Of a stretch of DNA of 64,000 nucleotides, positions 1-9,938 are shown piece after piece; the stretch's first letter is position 1, and the number at the start of each line of letters is the position of its first letter. The position numbers and the translations under genes were made by a program. Origin of the DNA: Bacteroides sp. (lineage in GTDB: Bacteria; Bacteroidota; Bacteroidia; Bacteroidales; Bacteroidaceae); the NCBI GenBank assembly GCA_021201335.1, contig JAJQFD010000040.1, positions 186,001-250,000 of the forward strand, read 5' to 3'. The notes under the pieces are model-generated. The model was given only the letters and a program-made list of their open reading frames with translations. It ran no database searches and was not told the DNA's origin.

Positions 1-66
1 TGAAATAAGCTAAACCTTTCTCCACGTGGCTGTATTATAAGTTATATCATTTAAAATGTGAAGCTT

Positions 67-711
67 ATGAAGATTTTAATTTTAGGTGCCGCTGGAGAAT
101 TGGCCGCAAAGGCAACAGATACTTTATTGAAACATACAGACGCTAATCTTGTCCTTTACGCAAGAGATGCATCCAACCGTGTGAAACTTACGGATAAGAA
201 CCGGGAACAAGTGATAGATGGTGACTTTAAAGATACCACTAAACTGGAAAAAGCCATGAATGGGGCAGACTGGGTATTTATTGATTCTGTAGAAGACAAA
301 GAGGGAATGCAATCCATCGTAAAAGCAATGAAAGCTACAGGAGTGAAAAAGTTAATCGCTGCTACCAGTCTCGGTATATATGGTGAAGTTCCGGGTAAAT
401 TCGGTGAGTGGAACCAACAAATGCTGGGAGATGATATTCTGAATGAAATGGCTGAATCTACCGCCGTACTCGAAAACCCGGACCTGGATTATACACTGTT
501 GCGTATGGCATGGTTGTATAATGAAGAAGGAAATTCCCGGTATGAACTTACAGAGAGAGATGAGCCTTTCAAAGGAACCCAGGTAACCCGTGAAGCAGTG
601 GCGCAGCTGGTACTGGAGATCGTTCAATCTACTGATAATCGTTTCGCCCAGAGAAGCCTCGGTGTAAGTGAACCAGATACGGAAGGAGATAAACCTTCTT
701 TTTATGAATAA
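67..711 (+). CDS. NAD(P)-binding atypical short-chain dehydrogenase (NmrA-like)
   Basis: The protein (214 aa) opens with a Rossmann-fold strand and a GxxGxxA-type loop (ILGAAGELAAKA, residues 5-16). It continues as a single NAD(P)H-binding domain with a DWVFIDSV strand and a TSLGIYG strand-turn, as in NmrA/SDR_a5 proteins that bind NAD(P) and act as redox sensors or reductases. I chose ATG at 67; a GTG at 58 would add only three residues. It is a cytosolic single gene ended by a hairpin at 738-774. The C-terminal part is short for a substrate domain, so the substrate cannot be inferred. Confidence 0.8.
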   Translation: MKILILGAAGELAAKATDTLLKHTDANLVLYARDASNRVKLTDKNREQVIDGDFKDTTKLEKAMNGADWVFIDSVEDKEGMQSIVKAMKATGVKKLIAATSLGIYGEVPGKFGEWNQQMLGDDILNEMAESTAVLENPDLDYTLLRMAWLYNEEGNSRYELTERDEPFKGTQVTREAVAQLVLEIVQSTDNRFAQRSLGVSEPDTEGDKPSFYE

Positions 712-737
712 TGAAAAGATGCAATAGCATCCAAATA

Positions 738-774
738 AAAACAGCCGAATGCAGTATAGCTTTCGGCTGTTTTT
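738..774. terminator. Bidirectional intrinsic terminator
   Basis: Nine-base arms ACAGCCGAA (741-749) and TTCGGCTGT (762-770) are flanked by A-rich and T-rich sequence on both sides. It can end the NAD(P)-binding gene on + and the YihY gene on -. Confidence 0.8.
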
Positions 775-820
775 GCAAACAATAAATCTAACTTTATATT
801 TATGGATACTGGGATAATGT

Positions 821-1783
821 TTATCCTTTAATTTCAATTTTGTTTATCGATTCTACAGGTTTATCCTGGTGTATTTCGATAATCTTCGTTGTCACAGCAA
901 ACTCATCCGGGAAAATCTTACTTCCCATCTCATTGGCCCATGCTTCAGTAAACTCCGCACCTATATAGATAATCATGGCAGAATAATAAATCCAGGTGAT
1001 GAGGATGGCCATAAATGCTGCGGCCCCATACACGGTTCCTACATTAGCGATTCCTAAATAAAGGGATATTCCCCATTGTCCAACCAGGAAAAGAAGGGTA
1101 GTTGCCAGCGCTCCTACGGCAACGTCTTTACTCTTTATTTTGGCATCAGGCAACATTTTAAAGAGTAGTATAAAGATGAAAGTCGTAACACCGATGTTCA
1201 GGATCATTCCTACTACTTTTACAATAGATTCAGCTACATCGGGGTAACTGGCCATAAACCTGTCACTAAGATTTCCAATTACATTGGTAATGGTAAATGT
1301 AATCAATAAGATGAAGGCGAATACAAGGATCAGGGAAAAAGAGAGTATCCGGTTCTTGATGTATTTGAGCCAGCCTTTTTTGGGAATAGCTTTGATTCCC
1401 CAAATGGTATTCAAGGAAGTTTGCATTTCTGCGAAAATGGCGGTTGCACCAAAGATCGTTATCCCTAAGGTGACAATGGTAGCTAGTACAGAAGAATCTG
1501 TTTTTTTTGCATTTTCAATGATGTCTCTTAATTGATCAACCACCTCCGTTCCCACAACCGGTTGCAACTGGACATACAACTGATTGGCCAGGTCAGCATG
1601 GAAAAAAGTACCGATAGTAATTAAAAGGGATAGGAAAGGAATAATAGAAAACAGGGTCGCATAAGCCAATGAAGCACTCAACGTCGGAATATTATCATCT
1701 CCAAATCCCTGCATCGTATCTTTTAAGATCTTAAAAAAGACAGAGAAACTAAGCTTTTTCTTCGTAGTAGATTGCTCTTCCAT
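821..1783 (-). CDS. YihY/BrkB-family inner-membrane protein
   Basis: 320 aa with a cytosolic N-terminus and about six hydrophobic segments. It has the family's early signature (IPTLSASLAYATLFSIIPFLSLL, shown in part as SLAYATLFSIIPF, residues about 38-50) and a late W-Y membrane segment near residues 250-275. This matches the YihY/virulence factor BrkB (UPF0761) family, once misnamed ribonuclease BN; its biochemical role is not settled. Length is normal for the family. It converges on the NAD(P)-binding gene and shares its bidirectional terminator. Confidence 0.88.
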   Translation of the reverse strand: MEEQSTTKKKLSFSVFFKILKDTMQGFGDDNIPTLSASLAYATLFSIIPFLSLLITIGTFFHADLANQLYVQLQPVVGTEVVDQLRDIIENAKKTDSSVLATIVTLGITIFGATAIFAEMQTSLNTIWGIKAIPKKGWLKYIKNRILSFSLILVFAFILLITFTITNVIGNLSDRFMASYPDVAESIVKVVGMILNIGVTTFIFILLFKMLPDAKIKSKDVAVGALATTLLFLVGQWGISLYLGIANVGTVYGAAAFMAILITWIYYSAMIIYIGAEFTEAWANEMGSKIFPDEFAVTTKIIEIHQDKPVESINKIEIKG

Positions 1784-1901
1784 TGATAACTGTTTCTTAT
1801 ATCAACAGAATTTCTTTTTCTTTTGTTCAGGAATAGGGAGCATCTTTTCCTGAGTTACGATTCGTAATCTATGTCAGTCTTTCTTTCTGGGTACAAAACC
1901 G

Positions 1902-2814
1902 TTATTCTCCGATTCTCTTCCTATTCTTATCCTGATATCTTTTCCTGTATTCTTTTGGTGTAATTTCCATTTCCTTGTAAAATGCTTTGGAGAAATGAAA
2001 AGGGTCATAATAGTTTAAGCGAAAAGCTATTTCCTTGATTTTTAGTTCTGAGAACTGTAGATAGCTACATGCGCGTTGAATCTTTAATTGATTGTAATAT
2101 TCGATGGGAGAGAAGGAGGTTCTTTGGGTGAATAGGGTATTAAGATGTGAGCAGGAGTAACTTACGGCTTTAGCAATATCTTCCAGTATAATCTTATTTT
2201 CAAGATTATCTTTCATAAAGTGTATACTCTTTTGGATGATATCACTCTCCTTTAGTTTCTTGATTTCGCGATATTGCGATACATATTTTAAGGAAGCCAG
2301 GAAATGCAGGAGACAGAAGCTGATATATTCAAGGTTTTCCGGACTGTAACCCATGTCCAGGTTTTGATACATCTCATTGAAGAGTTGCAACCGATCTTGT
2401 TGCCTGCTTCTGTCGGATTGCTTGAGAAGGATAAGTTTACCTAGAATCGATTGAAACATGTCTATGTTTTCCCCCTGGAAATGCAGCCAATAGATGCTCC
2501 ATGGGTTTCTGCTATCTGCACCGTACGCATGCTTCTCCCCCGGGGGGGGGGAGAATAAAAAAGCAATTTTCTTTTAGTACGAAACGCTCCTCCTTGTATT
2601 CTATCCAACCAATACCTTTCTCACAATAAATAAAGATATTCTCTTTGGCCCCTTCTTCCCGTACACGGTAGTGATATTTGGCTTCCGGATAATAACCAAT
2701 GTGAGTGATATACATTTGCTTGGTGATATCATTCTGAGCCTGATATACTCTTACATTATAAGGAGTAACAATCGCTCTTTCCCCTTTAAAGCCATCTGCA
2801 AGCGTATTTTCCAT
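1902..2814 (-). pseudogene. AraC-family transcriptional regulator, frameshifted in a G10 tract
   Basis: Two reading frames join into one AraC regulator of about 303 aa. The N-terminal frame (2512-2814) holds the cupin-like effector domain (VRVYQAQ, KYHYRVR). The C-terminal frame (1902-2459, open upstream to the tract) holds a YWLHFQG segment and the double helix-turn-helix (residues about 235-295, with FHFSKAFYKEM and TPKEYRKRY). They meet at a run of ten G (2542-2551; C on the coding strand). Losing one base gives FILPPPGEKHAYGAD, the expected family sequence. As written the gene stops after 100 codons. It is divergent from the sugar transporter at 2946 and is its likely regulator. Slippage in the tract could switch it on and off; a sequencing error is equally possible. 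Confidence 0.85.
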
Positions 2815-2889
2815 ATAAAGTTGTCTGTTGAATTATACCTCGGAACAAAAATAGTTGTTTTTTACATGTTTTGCATACTATCTTACATT

Positions 2890-2917
2890 TTTGTCCCTTA
2901 CCGATGCACTACTTTTG
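2890..2917 (+). promoter_or_regulatory. Putative Bacteroidetes promoter for the sugar transporter
   Basis: An exact TAnnTTTG -7 box (TACTTTTG, 2910-2917) has a TTTG 16 nt upstream (2890-2893), slightly closer than the usual 19. Transcription would begin near 2923, which supports the ATG at 2946 over any earlier start. Confidence 0.55.
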
Positions 2918-2945
2918 CTACGTAAATCAACTAAATACAAGAGCT

Positions 2946-4331
2946 ATGTATTCATACAAAAAATCCTACCTGTTACTTATCACTTTTGTATCGGCTATGG
3001 GCGGACTGCTTTTCGGATACGATTGGGTTGTTATTGGTGGTGCTAAAATCTTCTACGAGCCTTTCTTCGGATTGGATGGATCGGCTGCCATGCGTGGCTG
3101 GGCCATGAGTAGCGCACTGATTGGTTGTTTGGTAGGTGCTTTGTTGGCCGGTCTTTGGAGCGATAAATACGGCAGAAAGAAAATGCTCATTATTGCTGCG
3201 GCTTTGTTTACTGCTTCTGCCTTTGGAACAGGGATTGTGGACAACTTTAGCTGGTTTATTTTTTATCGTATCCTCGGAGGTTTCGGTATCGGTATAGCTT
3301 CTAACATTTCACCTATATATATTGCGGAGGTTTCGCCAGCTGCCGTGCGTGGTCGCTTCGTATCCTTAAATCAGCTGACCATCGTTATCGGTATTTTAGC
3401 CGCTCAATTGGTTAACTGGCAGATTGGCGATTATTTCATGCCTGATAAGAATGTCCTCTCTGCAAACGGCATAGAGTGGGCTTGGCGATGGATGTTCTGG
3501 GCAGAACTTGTTCCAGCTGCCCTCTTCTTCATTCTGGCTTTTATTATACCCGAAAGTCCGCGCTGGCTGGCTATCAACCAAAGGAGAGCAGACGCACAAA
3601 AAGTATTCTCCCGGATTGGTGGTGATACGTATGCCGAAGCAGAATTAAGGGAAATCCGGGTATCAAGCACAAGTCAGAAAAAGACAGATTGGAAAGCCCT
3701 GTTCCAACCCAATGTACGGAAAGTCTTGATTATTGGTATCGTGTTGGCCGTTTTTCAGCAATGGTGCGGTATTAATGTGATTTTCAACTATGCACACGAA
3801 ATCTTTTCTGCGGCCGGATATGCTGTTTCAGATGTTTTAATGAATATTGTGGTGACCGGAGTAACGAATGTGATTTTTACGTTTGTCGCCATTTATACGG
3901 TTGACCGTTGGGGGCGTCGGGCACTGATGTTCGTGGGCTCAGCAGGGCTGGCTCTTATTTATGCCATATTGGGTACTTGTTATTACTTCCAGATTACCGG
4001 TTGGCCGATGCTTCTTCTGGTGGTGCTGGCAATTGCCTGTTACGCGATGTCTCTGGCACCGATCGTGTGGGTAGTGCTGTCCGAAATATTCCCGGCCCGG
4101 ATACGGGGAGCCGCCATGGCTATATCTACCTTCTTTTTATGGGTGGCTAGCTTCTTATTAACTTATACTTTCCCCATTTTGAATGAAACTTTGCAGGCAT
4201 CCGGAACTTTCTGGATCTATGGCGGCATCTGCTTGGCAGGCTTCTTCTTTATCCGCTCACAACTACCTGAAACAAAAGGTAAATCACTGGAGGAAATAGA
4301 GGAAGAACTTACTTCGAAAAATGAAAGTTAA
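2946..4331 (+). CDS. Sugar porter family MFS transporter (sugar:H+ symporter)
   Basis: 461 aa with twelve predicted membrane segments. Family signatures seen: GGLLFGYDW in TM1 (about residues 20-28), DKYGRKK in loop 2-3 (about 76-82), a PESPRWL motif after TM6, DRWGRR in loop 8-9 and PETKGKS after TM12. These define the MFS sugar porter family (XylE/GalP/AraE type), which brings monosaccharides through the inner membrane with a proton. The start at 2946 gives a normal-length N-terminus and sits behind a -7 box. It is intact, but its divergent regulator and its downstream partner are both broken, so expression and purpose may be lost in this strain. Confidence 0.92.
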   Translation: MYSYKKSYLLLITFVSAMGGLLFGYDWVVIGGAKIFYEPFFGLDGSAAMRGWAMSSALIGCLVGALLAGLWSDKYGRKKMLIIAAALFTASAFGTGIVDNFSWFIFYRILGGFGIGIASNISPIYIAEVSPAAVRGRFVSLNQLTIVIGILAAQLVNWQIGDYFMPDKNVLSANGIEWAWRWMFWAELVPAALFFILAFIIPESPRWLAINQRRADAQKVFSRIGGDTYAEAELREIRVSSTSQKKTDWKALFQPNVRKVLIIGIVLAVFQQWCGINVIFNYAHEIFSAAGYAVSDVLMNIVVTGVTNVIFTFVAIYTVDRWGRRALMFVGSAGLALIYAILGTCYYFQITGWPMLLLVVLAIACYAMSLAPIVWVVLSEIFPARIRGAAMAISTFFLWVASFLLTYTFPILNETLQASGTFWIYGGICLAGFFFIRSQLPETKGKSLEEIEEELTSKNES

Positions 4332-4381
4332 CTCACAACTTTAAACTTTAAACTATAAACTCAAAAACTATAAATTCGAAT

Positions 4382-7300
4382 ATGGTTAAAGCATGGAATG
4401 AACAGGTTGTAATTCCTACGTATGAAGTAGGTCAGGCTGAGAAAAATCCTATGTTTCTGGAGAAACGTGTCTATCAGGGAAGTAGCGGAGTGGTCTATCC
4501 CTATCCTGTGATTGAGAAAATCGCCGACGAAAAAGTAGATAAAACATATAGCGCGGTATTCATTGAGAACGAATATATCAAAGTGATGATCCTACCCGAA
4601 CTAGGCGGACGTGTACAGATGGCATACGATAAGATAAAAGAACGCCATTTCATCTACTACAACCATGTTATTAAACCCGCCCTTGTAGGACTTACCGGTC
4701 CTTGGATTTCCGGCGGTATCGAGTTCAACTGGCCCCAGCATCACCGACCCAGTACCTATATGCCGGTAGACTATTACATTGAAGAGTTTGAAGATGGCAG
4801 CATCACCGTGTGGGTAAGCGAAATGGAGCGCATGTTCCACCAGAAAGGAATGGCCGGCTTCACCTTGCGCCCTGGAAAAGCCTATCTGGAAATCAAAGGG
4901 AAATTATACAATCGCACTGAAGTACCGCAAACCTTCTTGTGGTGGGCCAACCCTGCCGTAGCAGTAAACGATCATTATCAAAGTGTATTTCCTCCGGATG
5001 TAAATGCAGTATTTGATCATGGTAAACGGGCTGTTTCGAGTTTCCCGATTGCTACCGGAACGTATTATAAAGTAGATTATTCGGCAGGAGTTGACATCTC
5101 TAATTATAAGAATCTGCCTGTTCCAACTTCTTATATGGCCATCAATTCACGCTTCAATTTTGTAGGAGGGTATGAAAATGATACGCAGGCCGGTGTATTG
5201 CATGTGGCCAATCACCACATCTCACCGGGCAAGAAACAATGGACGTGGGGAAACGGCGATTTTGGGAGAGCCTGGGATCGCAACCTGACAGACGAAGACG
5301 GGCCTTACATCGAACTTATGGCGGGTGTATATACCGACAATCAGCCCGACTTTACCTGGTTGCAGCCTTACGAGGAAAAGAGTTTTGTGCAATACTTCCT
5401 TCCTTACCGGGAGCTGGGTGTGGTAAAGAATGCCAGTAAAGATCTCCTGATGAATATCAACCCGGAAGGGAAGAAAAGCGTTCGTTTTAAGATATTCGCT
5501 ACTTCCCGGCAGACAGTCCGGATTCAGCTCAAAGGTGAGAGTAACCTTTACTTTAATCAGGAAGTAACCCTTACTCCCGAAAAAGTTTTAGAGCAAATAG
5601 TAGATATAGCAGAGGAGGAATTCGACCACTTAACTTTGTCGATAACCGCCAATGGCAAAGAGCTACTTTACTGGCATGCCGAACCGGATGAAGTAAAGCC
5701 CATTCCCGATGCTGCCGAAGCCGCTCTTCTGCCTCACGAAATAGCCTCGACTGAACAACTCTACCTCACCGGATTGCACCTGGAGCAATATCGGCATGCC
5801 ACCTATAATCCGACCGATTATTACCGGGAAGCCTTGAAAAAAGACCCAACCGATGTACGGAATAACAATGCACTGGGATTATGGTATCTGCGGAAAGGAC
5901 GTTTCAGTAGAGCAGAGCAGTATCTTCGTGTAGCAGTGAAAACTCTGCTCAAACGTAATCCGAACCCGTATGACGGTGAACCGCTCTACAATCTCGGTCT
6001 GGCTTTGAAATATCAGGGATGTTATGATGAGGCCTACGACAAATTCTATAAATCATGCTGGAATGGCGCATGGCAGGATAGTGGTTATTTTGCCTGTGCG
6101 CAAATCTCAACCCTGCAAAGCCGTACGGAAGACGCATTAGAAGAAATCGACCGCTCTTTGATCCGCAACTGGCACAATCATAAAGCCCGTCATCTGAAAA
6201 CCGTTTTACTTCGCCGTACCGGTCAGCAGAAAAAAGCACTCGAATTCATAGAAGCTTCTTTGCAACTCGATCGTTTTAACTTTGGTTGCCTGTATGAAAA
6301 GTACCTGCTTACCCATGATGTTGACGACCTGGATGTATTGAAACGGATGATGAGAAAAGAAGTCCACAACTATCACGAGATAGCCTTGGATTATATGGCG
6401 GCTGGTTGTTGGGCAGAAGCCATCTCCCTACTGGAAATCGCTGTCGAAATTTTAGCAACCGATCCGATGACGTATTATTACCTGGGGTATAGCCGGGAAC
6501 AAGGCGGGTTCGGAAAAGTGAAAGAAGCTTTCGTGAATGCTGCGGGCGCTTGTCCTGATTATTGTTTTCCGAATCGACTGGAAGCCATTGTCGTGTTGCA
6601 GAGTGCTGTCAAAACTAATCCGGTAGATGCAAAGGCCTATTATTACCTGGGTAATATTTGGTATGACAAACGCCAGTATGACTTAGCTATTGAAGTGTGG
6701 GAAACTTCTGCACGGCTCAATGCTGCTTTCCCGACTGTGTGGCGTAACCTGGCATTGGCCTACTTCAATAAGAAGCAACAGGAGAAGCAAGCTATCGAAT
6801 GTATGGAACGTGCTTTACAACTCGATACCACAGATGCTCGGATATTGATGGAGTTGGATCAACTGTATAAACGCGTTTCCCGCCCGCATACCGAATGACT
6901 GGCTTTCTTGCAGCAATATCCGGAACTGGTCGCCCAGCGTGACGACTTATACCTGGAATGTATTACCTTGCTGAATCAGACCGGAGCATACGAAGAAGCC
7001 AAATCTTTACTGGATGCCCGTATCTTCCATCCGTGGGAGGGGGGGGGAGAAGGCAAAGTACCTACTCAATATCAGATAGCTCGCATAGAATTGGCCAAGC
7101 AGTACCTGCGTGCAAAGCAATACAAAGCAGCTTTGCCGTTACTCGAAGAATGCCTTATCTATCCTCCTCATTTCGGCGAAGGTAAACTGGATGGCGCTCA
7201 GGAAAATGACTTCTATTACTTGATGGGCTGTGCTTATGAAGGACTGGGAGACAAAGAAAAGGCTGTGGCATGTTGGGAAAAAGCAGTGATTGGCTTAACA

Positions 7301-7662
7301 GAACCCACGGCTGCTATGTATTACAACGACCAAAAACCGGATAAAATATTTTATCAGGGGCTTGCCTTGTTAAAACTGAACCGGAAAGATGAGGCCAATA
7401 GCCGTTTCCATAAGTTAGTATCTTACGGCGAAAAGCATTTATTTGATCAAGTGGTGATGGACTATTTTGCGGTTTCATTACCCGATCTGCTTATCTGGGA
7501 AGATAATTTAACCTTGCGTAATGTAATACACTGTAAATATATGATGTCATTAGGATACGGGGGTTAGGAGAGGTGGAAAGGTCTATTCAACTATTGAATG
7601 AAGTGCAGGCATTAGACATAAATCATCAGGGTATTCAGGCATTACATAGTCTCATTGGATAA
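4382..7662 (+). pseudogene. DUF5107 domain protein with TPR repeats, broken
   Basis: One long gene (about 1,093 codons) is split. The intact part (4382-6898, 838 aa) starts with a DUF5107 domain (residues about 25-340; ELGGRVQMAYDK, GGIEFNWPQHHRPST), a beta-sandwich related to galactose mutarotase/glycosidase-associated folds, then many tetratricopeptide repeats from about residue 480. The frame is cut by an in-frame TGA at 6896-6898, where CGA (Arg) would restore it. The same frame runs on to 7567 through more TPRs, and a further frameshift lies in a five-G run (7559-7563): the next frame gives LGEVERSIQLLNEV and a natural stop at 7660-7662. A G9 run (7039-7047) is in frame and encodes glycines. 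It lies 50 nt behind the sugar transporter, a common pairing, and probably helped sense or process the sugar. Confidence 0.85.
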
Positions 7663-7859
7663 AAGGCATTGATTTTGCCCAAATATAGAGGAAATCCGGT
7701 ATTAGACAAATGTAAGTCGTGCCATTTAGTTTGATTTCTTTTTGATTCAAAAACCCTTATTTCATTTACACCTACTTTTTTGAAAACATCCTTTCTAGCG
7801 ACTTGAATTGCATGTTACTTGTATATTCTATCACTTTGTGCCTCTTTATGCAATGAAAA

Positions 7860-8268
7860 GTCCTCTCTTCCGGGTCTGGCGCAGCCCAAGAATGAATACT
7901 TGCGCAGCCCAAGTTTACGGACTTGCGCTGCGCAAGTTCCCGGAAGAGCGCAGCCCAAGTATTAAGACTGGCGCTGCGCCAGTCTTTGAAGTTCTTACTT
8001 TCTTCTCTTTCTTTCTGCTGGAAGCAAAAGAAAAGAGTTCAGTTCCAGATAATCGAATGGGTACAAATCTGTATTTGGTGCTGATTTTATTGAAGTGAAA
8101 ATTGAATATTCTCAGGCATTTTATCTGATTTTTCCTCTTATTGATTACCATTTGTTTTTCTCCAACTTTATTTCCTTGCGATTTTAGGGAAGTCGTTCCC
8201 GATGACTCTTAAATAGGGCATTCTACAAGCTTTGTAATATCAATTTGCAAAATGATATTTTCCGTTTT
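7860..8268. repeat. Palindrome-rich dispersed intergenic repeat, copy 1
   Basis: Part of the 834-bp gap 7663-8496. The first half holds perfect palindromes: ACTTGCGC-T-GCGCAAGT (7921-7937) and AAGACTGGCGC-T-GCGCCAGTCTT (7964-7986), among GCGCAGCCCAAG motifs. The second half (about 8144-8268) includes ATTTCCTTGCGATTTT and an AAATAG-GGCATTCT block. The same order and spacing occur at 20700-21116. Small frames across it are translations of the repeat and not convincing genes. Confidence 0.75.
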
Positions 8269-8370
8269 TATCCGGCATTCGCTTTCTAAAATGCGTTCAT
8301 TAACTACGTGTATGAATAATATTGGGGTTTAATCGTACGATTATCCGGCCTTTGGGTTGCTGTGCCCTCT

Positions 8371-8378
8371 ATCTTTGC
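8371..8378 (+). promoter_or_regulatory. -7 box upstream of the pectate lyase-like gene
   Basis: TATCTTTG matches TAnnTTTG exactly; a TTTG at 8352-8355 lies 15 nt upstream. This would give a leader of about 110 nt before the start at 8497. Confidence 0.5.
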
Positions 8379-8496
8379 AACATTGAATTTGTAATGAAAG
8401 AATAACGAAGGGATACAATTTCCTTGTTTAATTTCTTGAATAAATTCAGATTTGGTTGGGTTTACTTAGATTCACACTTTATTAATACAATTTGTT

Positions 8497-9915
8497 ATGA
8501 AAACGCTCTTATTGAAAACTGTAAGATTATGGGTACTCATTGCCATTCTGGGGGTAGGATGCAGCAATGACGGTGATACCGAGATTATTATCAAAAAGGG
8601 GGAAGGCCCTTTCCCCGATTACGGAGAAGTGCTCGCTTTTCCCGGGGCTGAAGGTTACGGACGTTTTGCAACAGGAGGTCGCGGCGGCGAGATTTACCGT
8701 GTAACAAACCTGAATGATTCGGGAGAAGGCTCCCTGCGCGATGCGGTAAGTAAGCCCGATCGAATTGTAATCTTCGATGTGGCGGGTGTCATCCATCTCG
8801 AATCCGTACTCACATTTGCTGATAATATAACCATCGCTGCGCAGACTGCGCCGGGCGACGGTATTGTGCTTTACGGTGATCGGGTTTCGTTCTCCGATAC
8901 AAAAAATCTTATCTGTCGGTACCTGCGTGTGCGCATGGGTAAAAATGGTCCGTCGGGTAAAGATGCGGCAGGGATAGCAGCAGGGTCGAATATGATTTTC
9001 GATCACATGTCGATCACCTGGGGACGCGACGAGAATTTCTCGATCAACGGCTCCAACGCATACGACATTACCATTCAAAATACAATTATGGGACAGGGAT
9101 TGCAGACACACTCTTGCGGAGGATTGATGCAAACCAACGAGAATAATGGAATTACCCTTTACCGGAATCTTTATATTGACAACAAGACCCGTAATCCTAA
9201 AGTAAAAGGATTGAATCAATATGTAAACAATGTGGTTTACAATTGGGGAAACGGAGGTTGCTACATTATGGGTGATACACAGGCCACTTCTATAGCCCAC
9301 ATTGAGAATAATTATTTCATTACGGGTGCGTGCATTGATCATGATGGAACTACTTTTTCGCCCACGGCTGTATTTACCCGTTACAATGCTAACTTTCAGG
9401 CCTATCTGGCAGGCAACTATTTCGACGGAAATAAGGATGGTACCCTCAACGGAAGGTTAATGACAAATGACGACTGCACTTCCACCAAGACTGGTGAAGA
9501 TGGCGTAACCACTACTGTTTCTCCTACATTCCTCGCTGCTCCTTCTTCAAAGCATCCGGCTATCTCAAACATGATGTCGGCAGAGGACGCATATAAATGG
9601 GTTGTAAAAAATGTAGGTGCTTCACTGCCGGCACGAGATCAGGTAGATATGTATTTAATAGATGAATTAACCTCTCTGGGTACAAAAGGTAACCTGATCA
9701 GTGATGAAGCAGTATTAGGGCTGGAAGGTAATGTAGGCATTTTTGCTACAGGTCAAAAACCGCTGGATAGCGACAATGATGGTATGCCCGATGAGTTCGA
9801 AGAAAAATACGGTTTAGATAAATACGATGCATCGGATGCAACCCTAATAGCCACGAATGGTTATACAAATATTGAGAATTACATCTTTACACTCGATGCC
9901 CAACTCGAGGAATAA
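8497..9915 (+). CDS. Pectate lyase-like lipoprotein (right-handed beta-helix)
   Basis: 472 aa. A hydrophobic signal ends at a lipobox Cys (ILGVGCSND, Cys22), so it is a lipoprotein, likely surface-exposed. The body starts with AFPGAEGYGRFATGGRGGE, a start shared by Bacteroidetes PL1-type pectate lyases and related beta-helix proteins, and carries beta-helix turns rich in Asn (NNVVYNWGN, IENNYF). A DSDNDGMPDEFE calcium-binding thrombospondin-3-like repeat lies near residues 428-440. Its likely job is cleavage of pectin or a similar uronic-acid polymer at the cell surface. It overlaps nothing; the next gene starts 24 nt after its stop, so the two are probably one operon. The catalytic residues could not be assigned by eye. 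Confidence 0.82.
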   Translation: MKTLLLKTVRLWVLIAILGVGCSNDGDTEIIIKKGEGPFPDYGEVLAFPGAEGYGRFATGGRGGEIYRVTNLNDSGEGSLRDAVSKPDRIVIFDVAGVIHLESVLTFADNITIAAQTAPGDGIVLYGDRVSFSDTKNLICRYLRVRMGKNGPSGKDAAGIAAGSNMIFDHMSITWGRDENFSINGSNAYDITIQNTIMGQGLQTHSCGGLMQTNENNGITLYRNLYIDNKTRNPKVKGLNQYVNNVVYNWGNGGCYIMGDTQATSIAHIENNYFITGACIDHDGTTFSPTAVFTRYNANFQAYLAGNYFDGNKDGTLNGRLMTNDDCTSTKTGEDGVTTTVSPTFLAAPSSKHPAISNMMSAEDAYKWVVKNVGASLPARDQVDMYLIDELTSLGTKGNLISDEAVLGLEGNVGIFATGQKPLDSDNDGMPDEFEEKYGLDKYDASDATLIATNGYTNIENYIFTLDAQLEE

Positions 9916-9938
9916 TGCCCGATAAAAAGATAAGATAC

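Noticed and set aside
7808..8151. Small frames on both strands across the palindromic repeat
   Set aside because: They translate repeat sequence; the similar frame at 20661-20921 shares only repeat-derived residues and neither has a start signal.
8527..9342. 271-codon frame on the minus strand
   Set aside because: It is a shadow of the pectate-lyase-like gene, with no signal or domain of its own.
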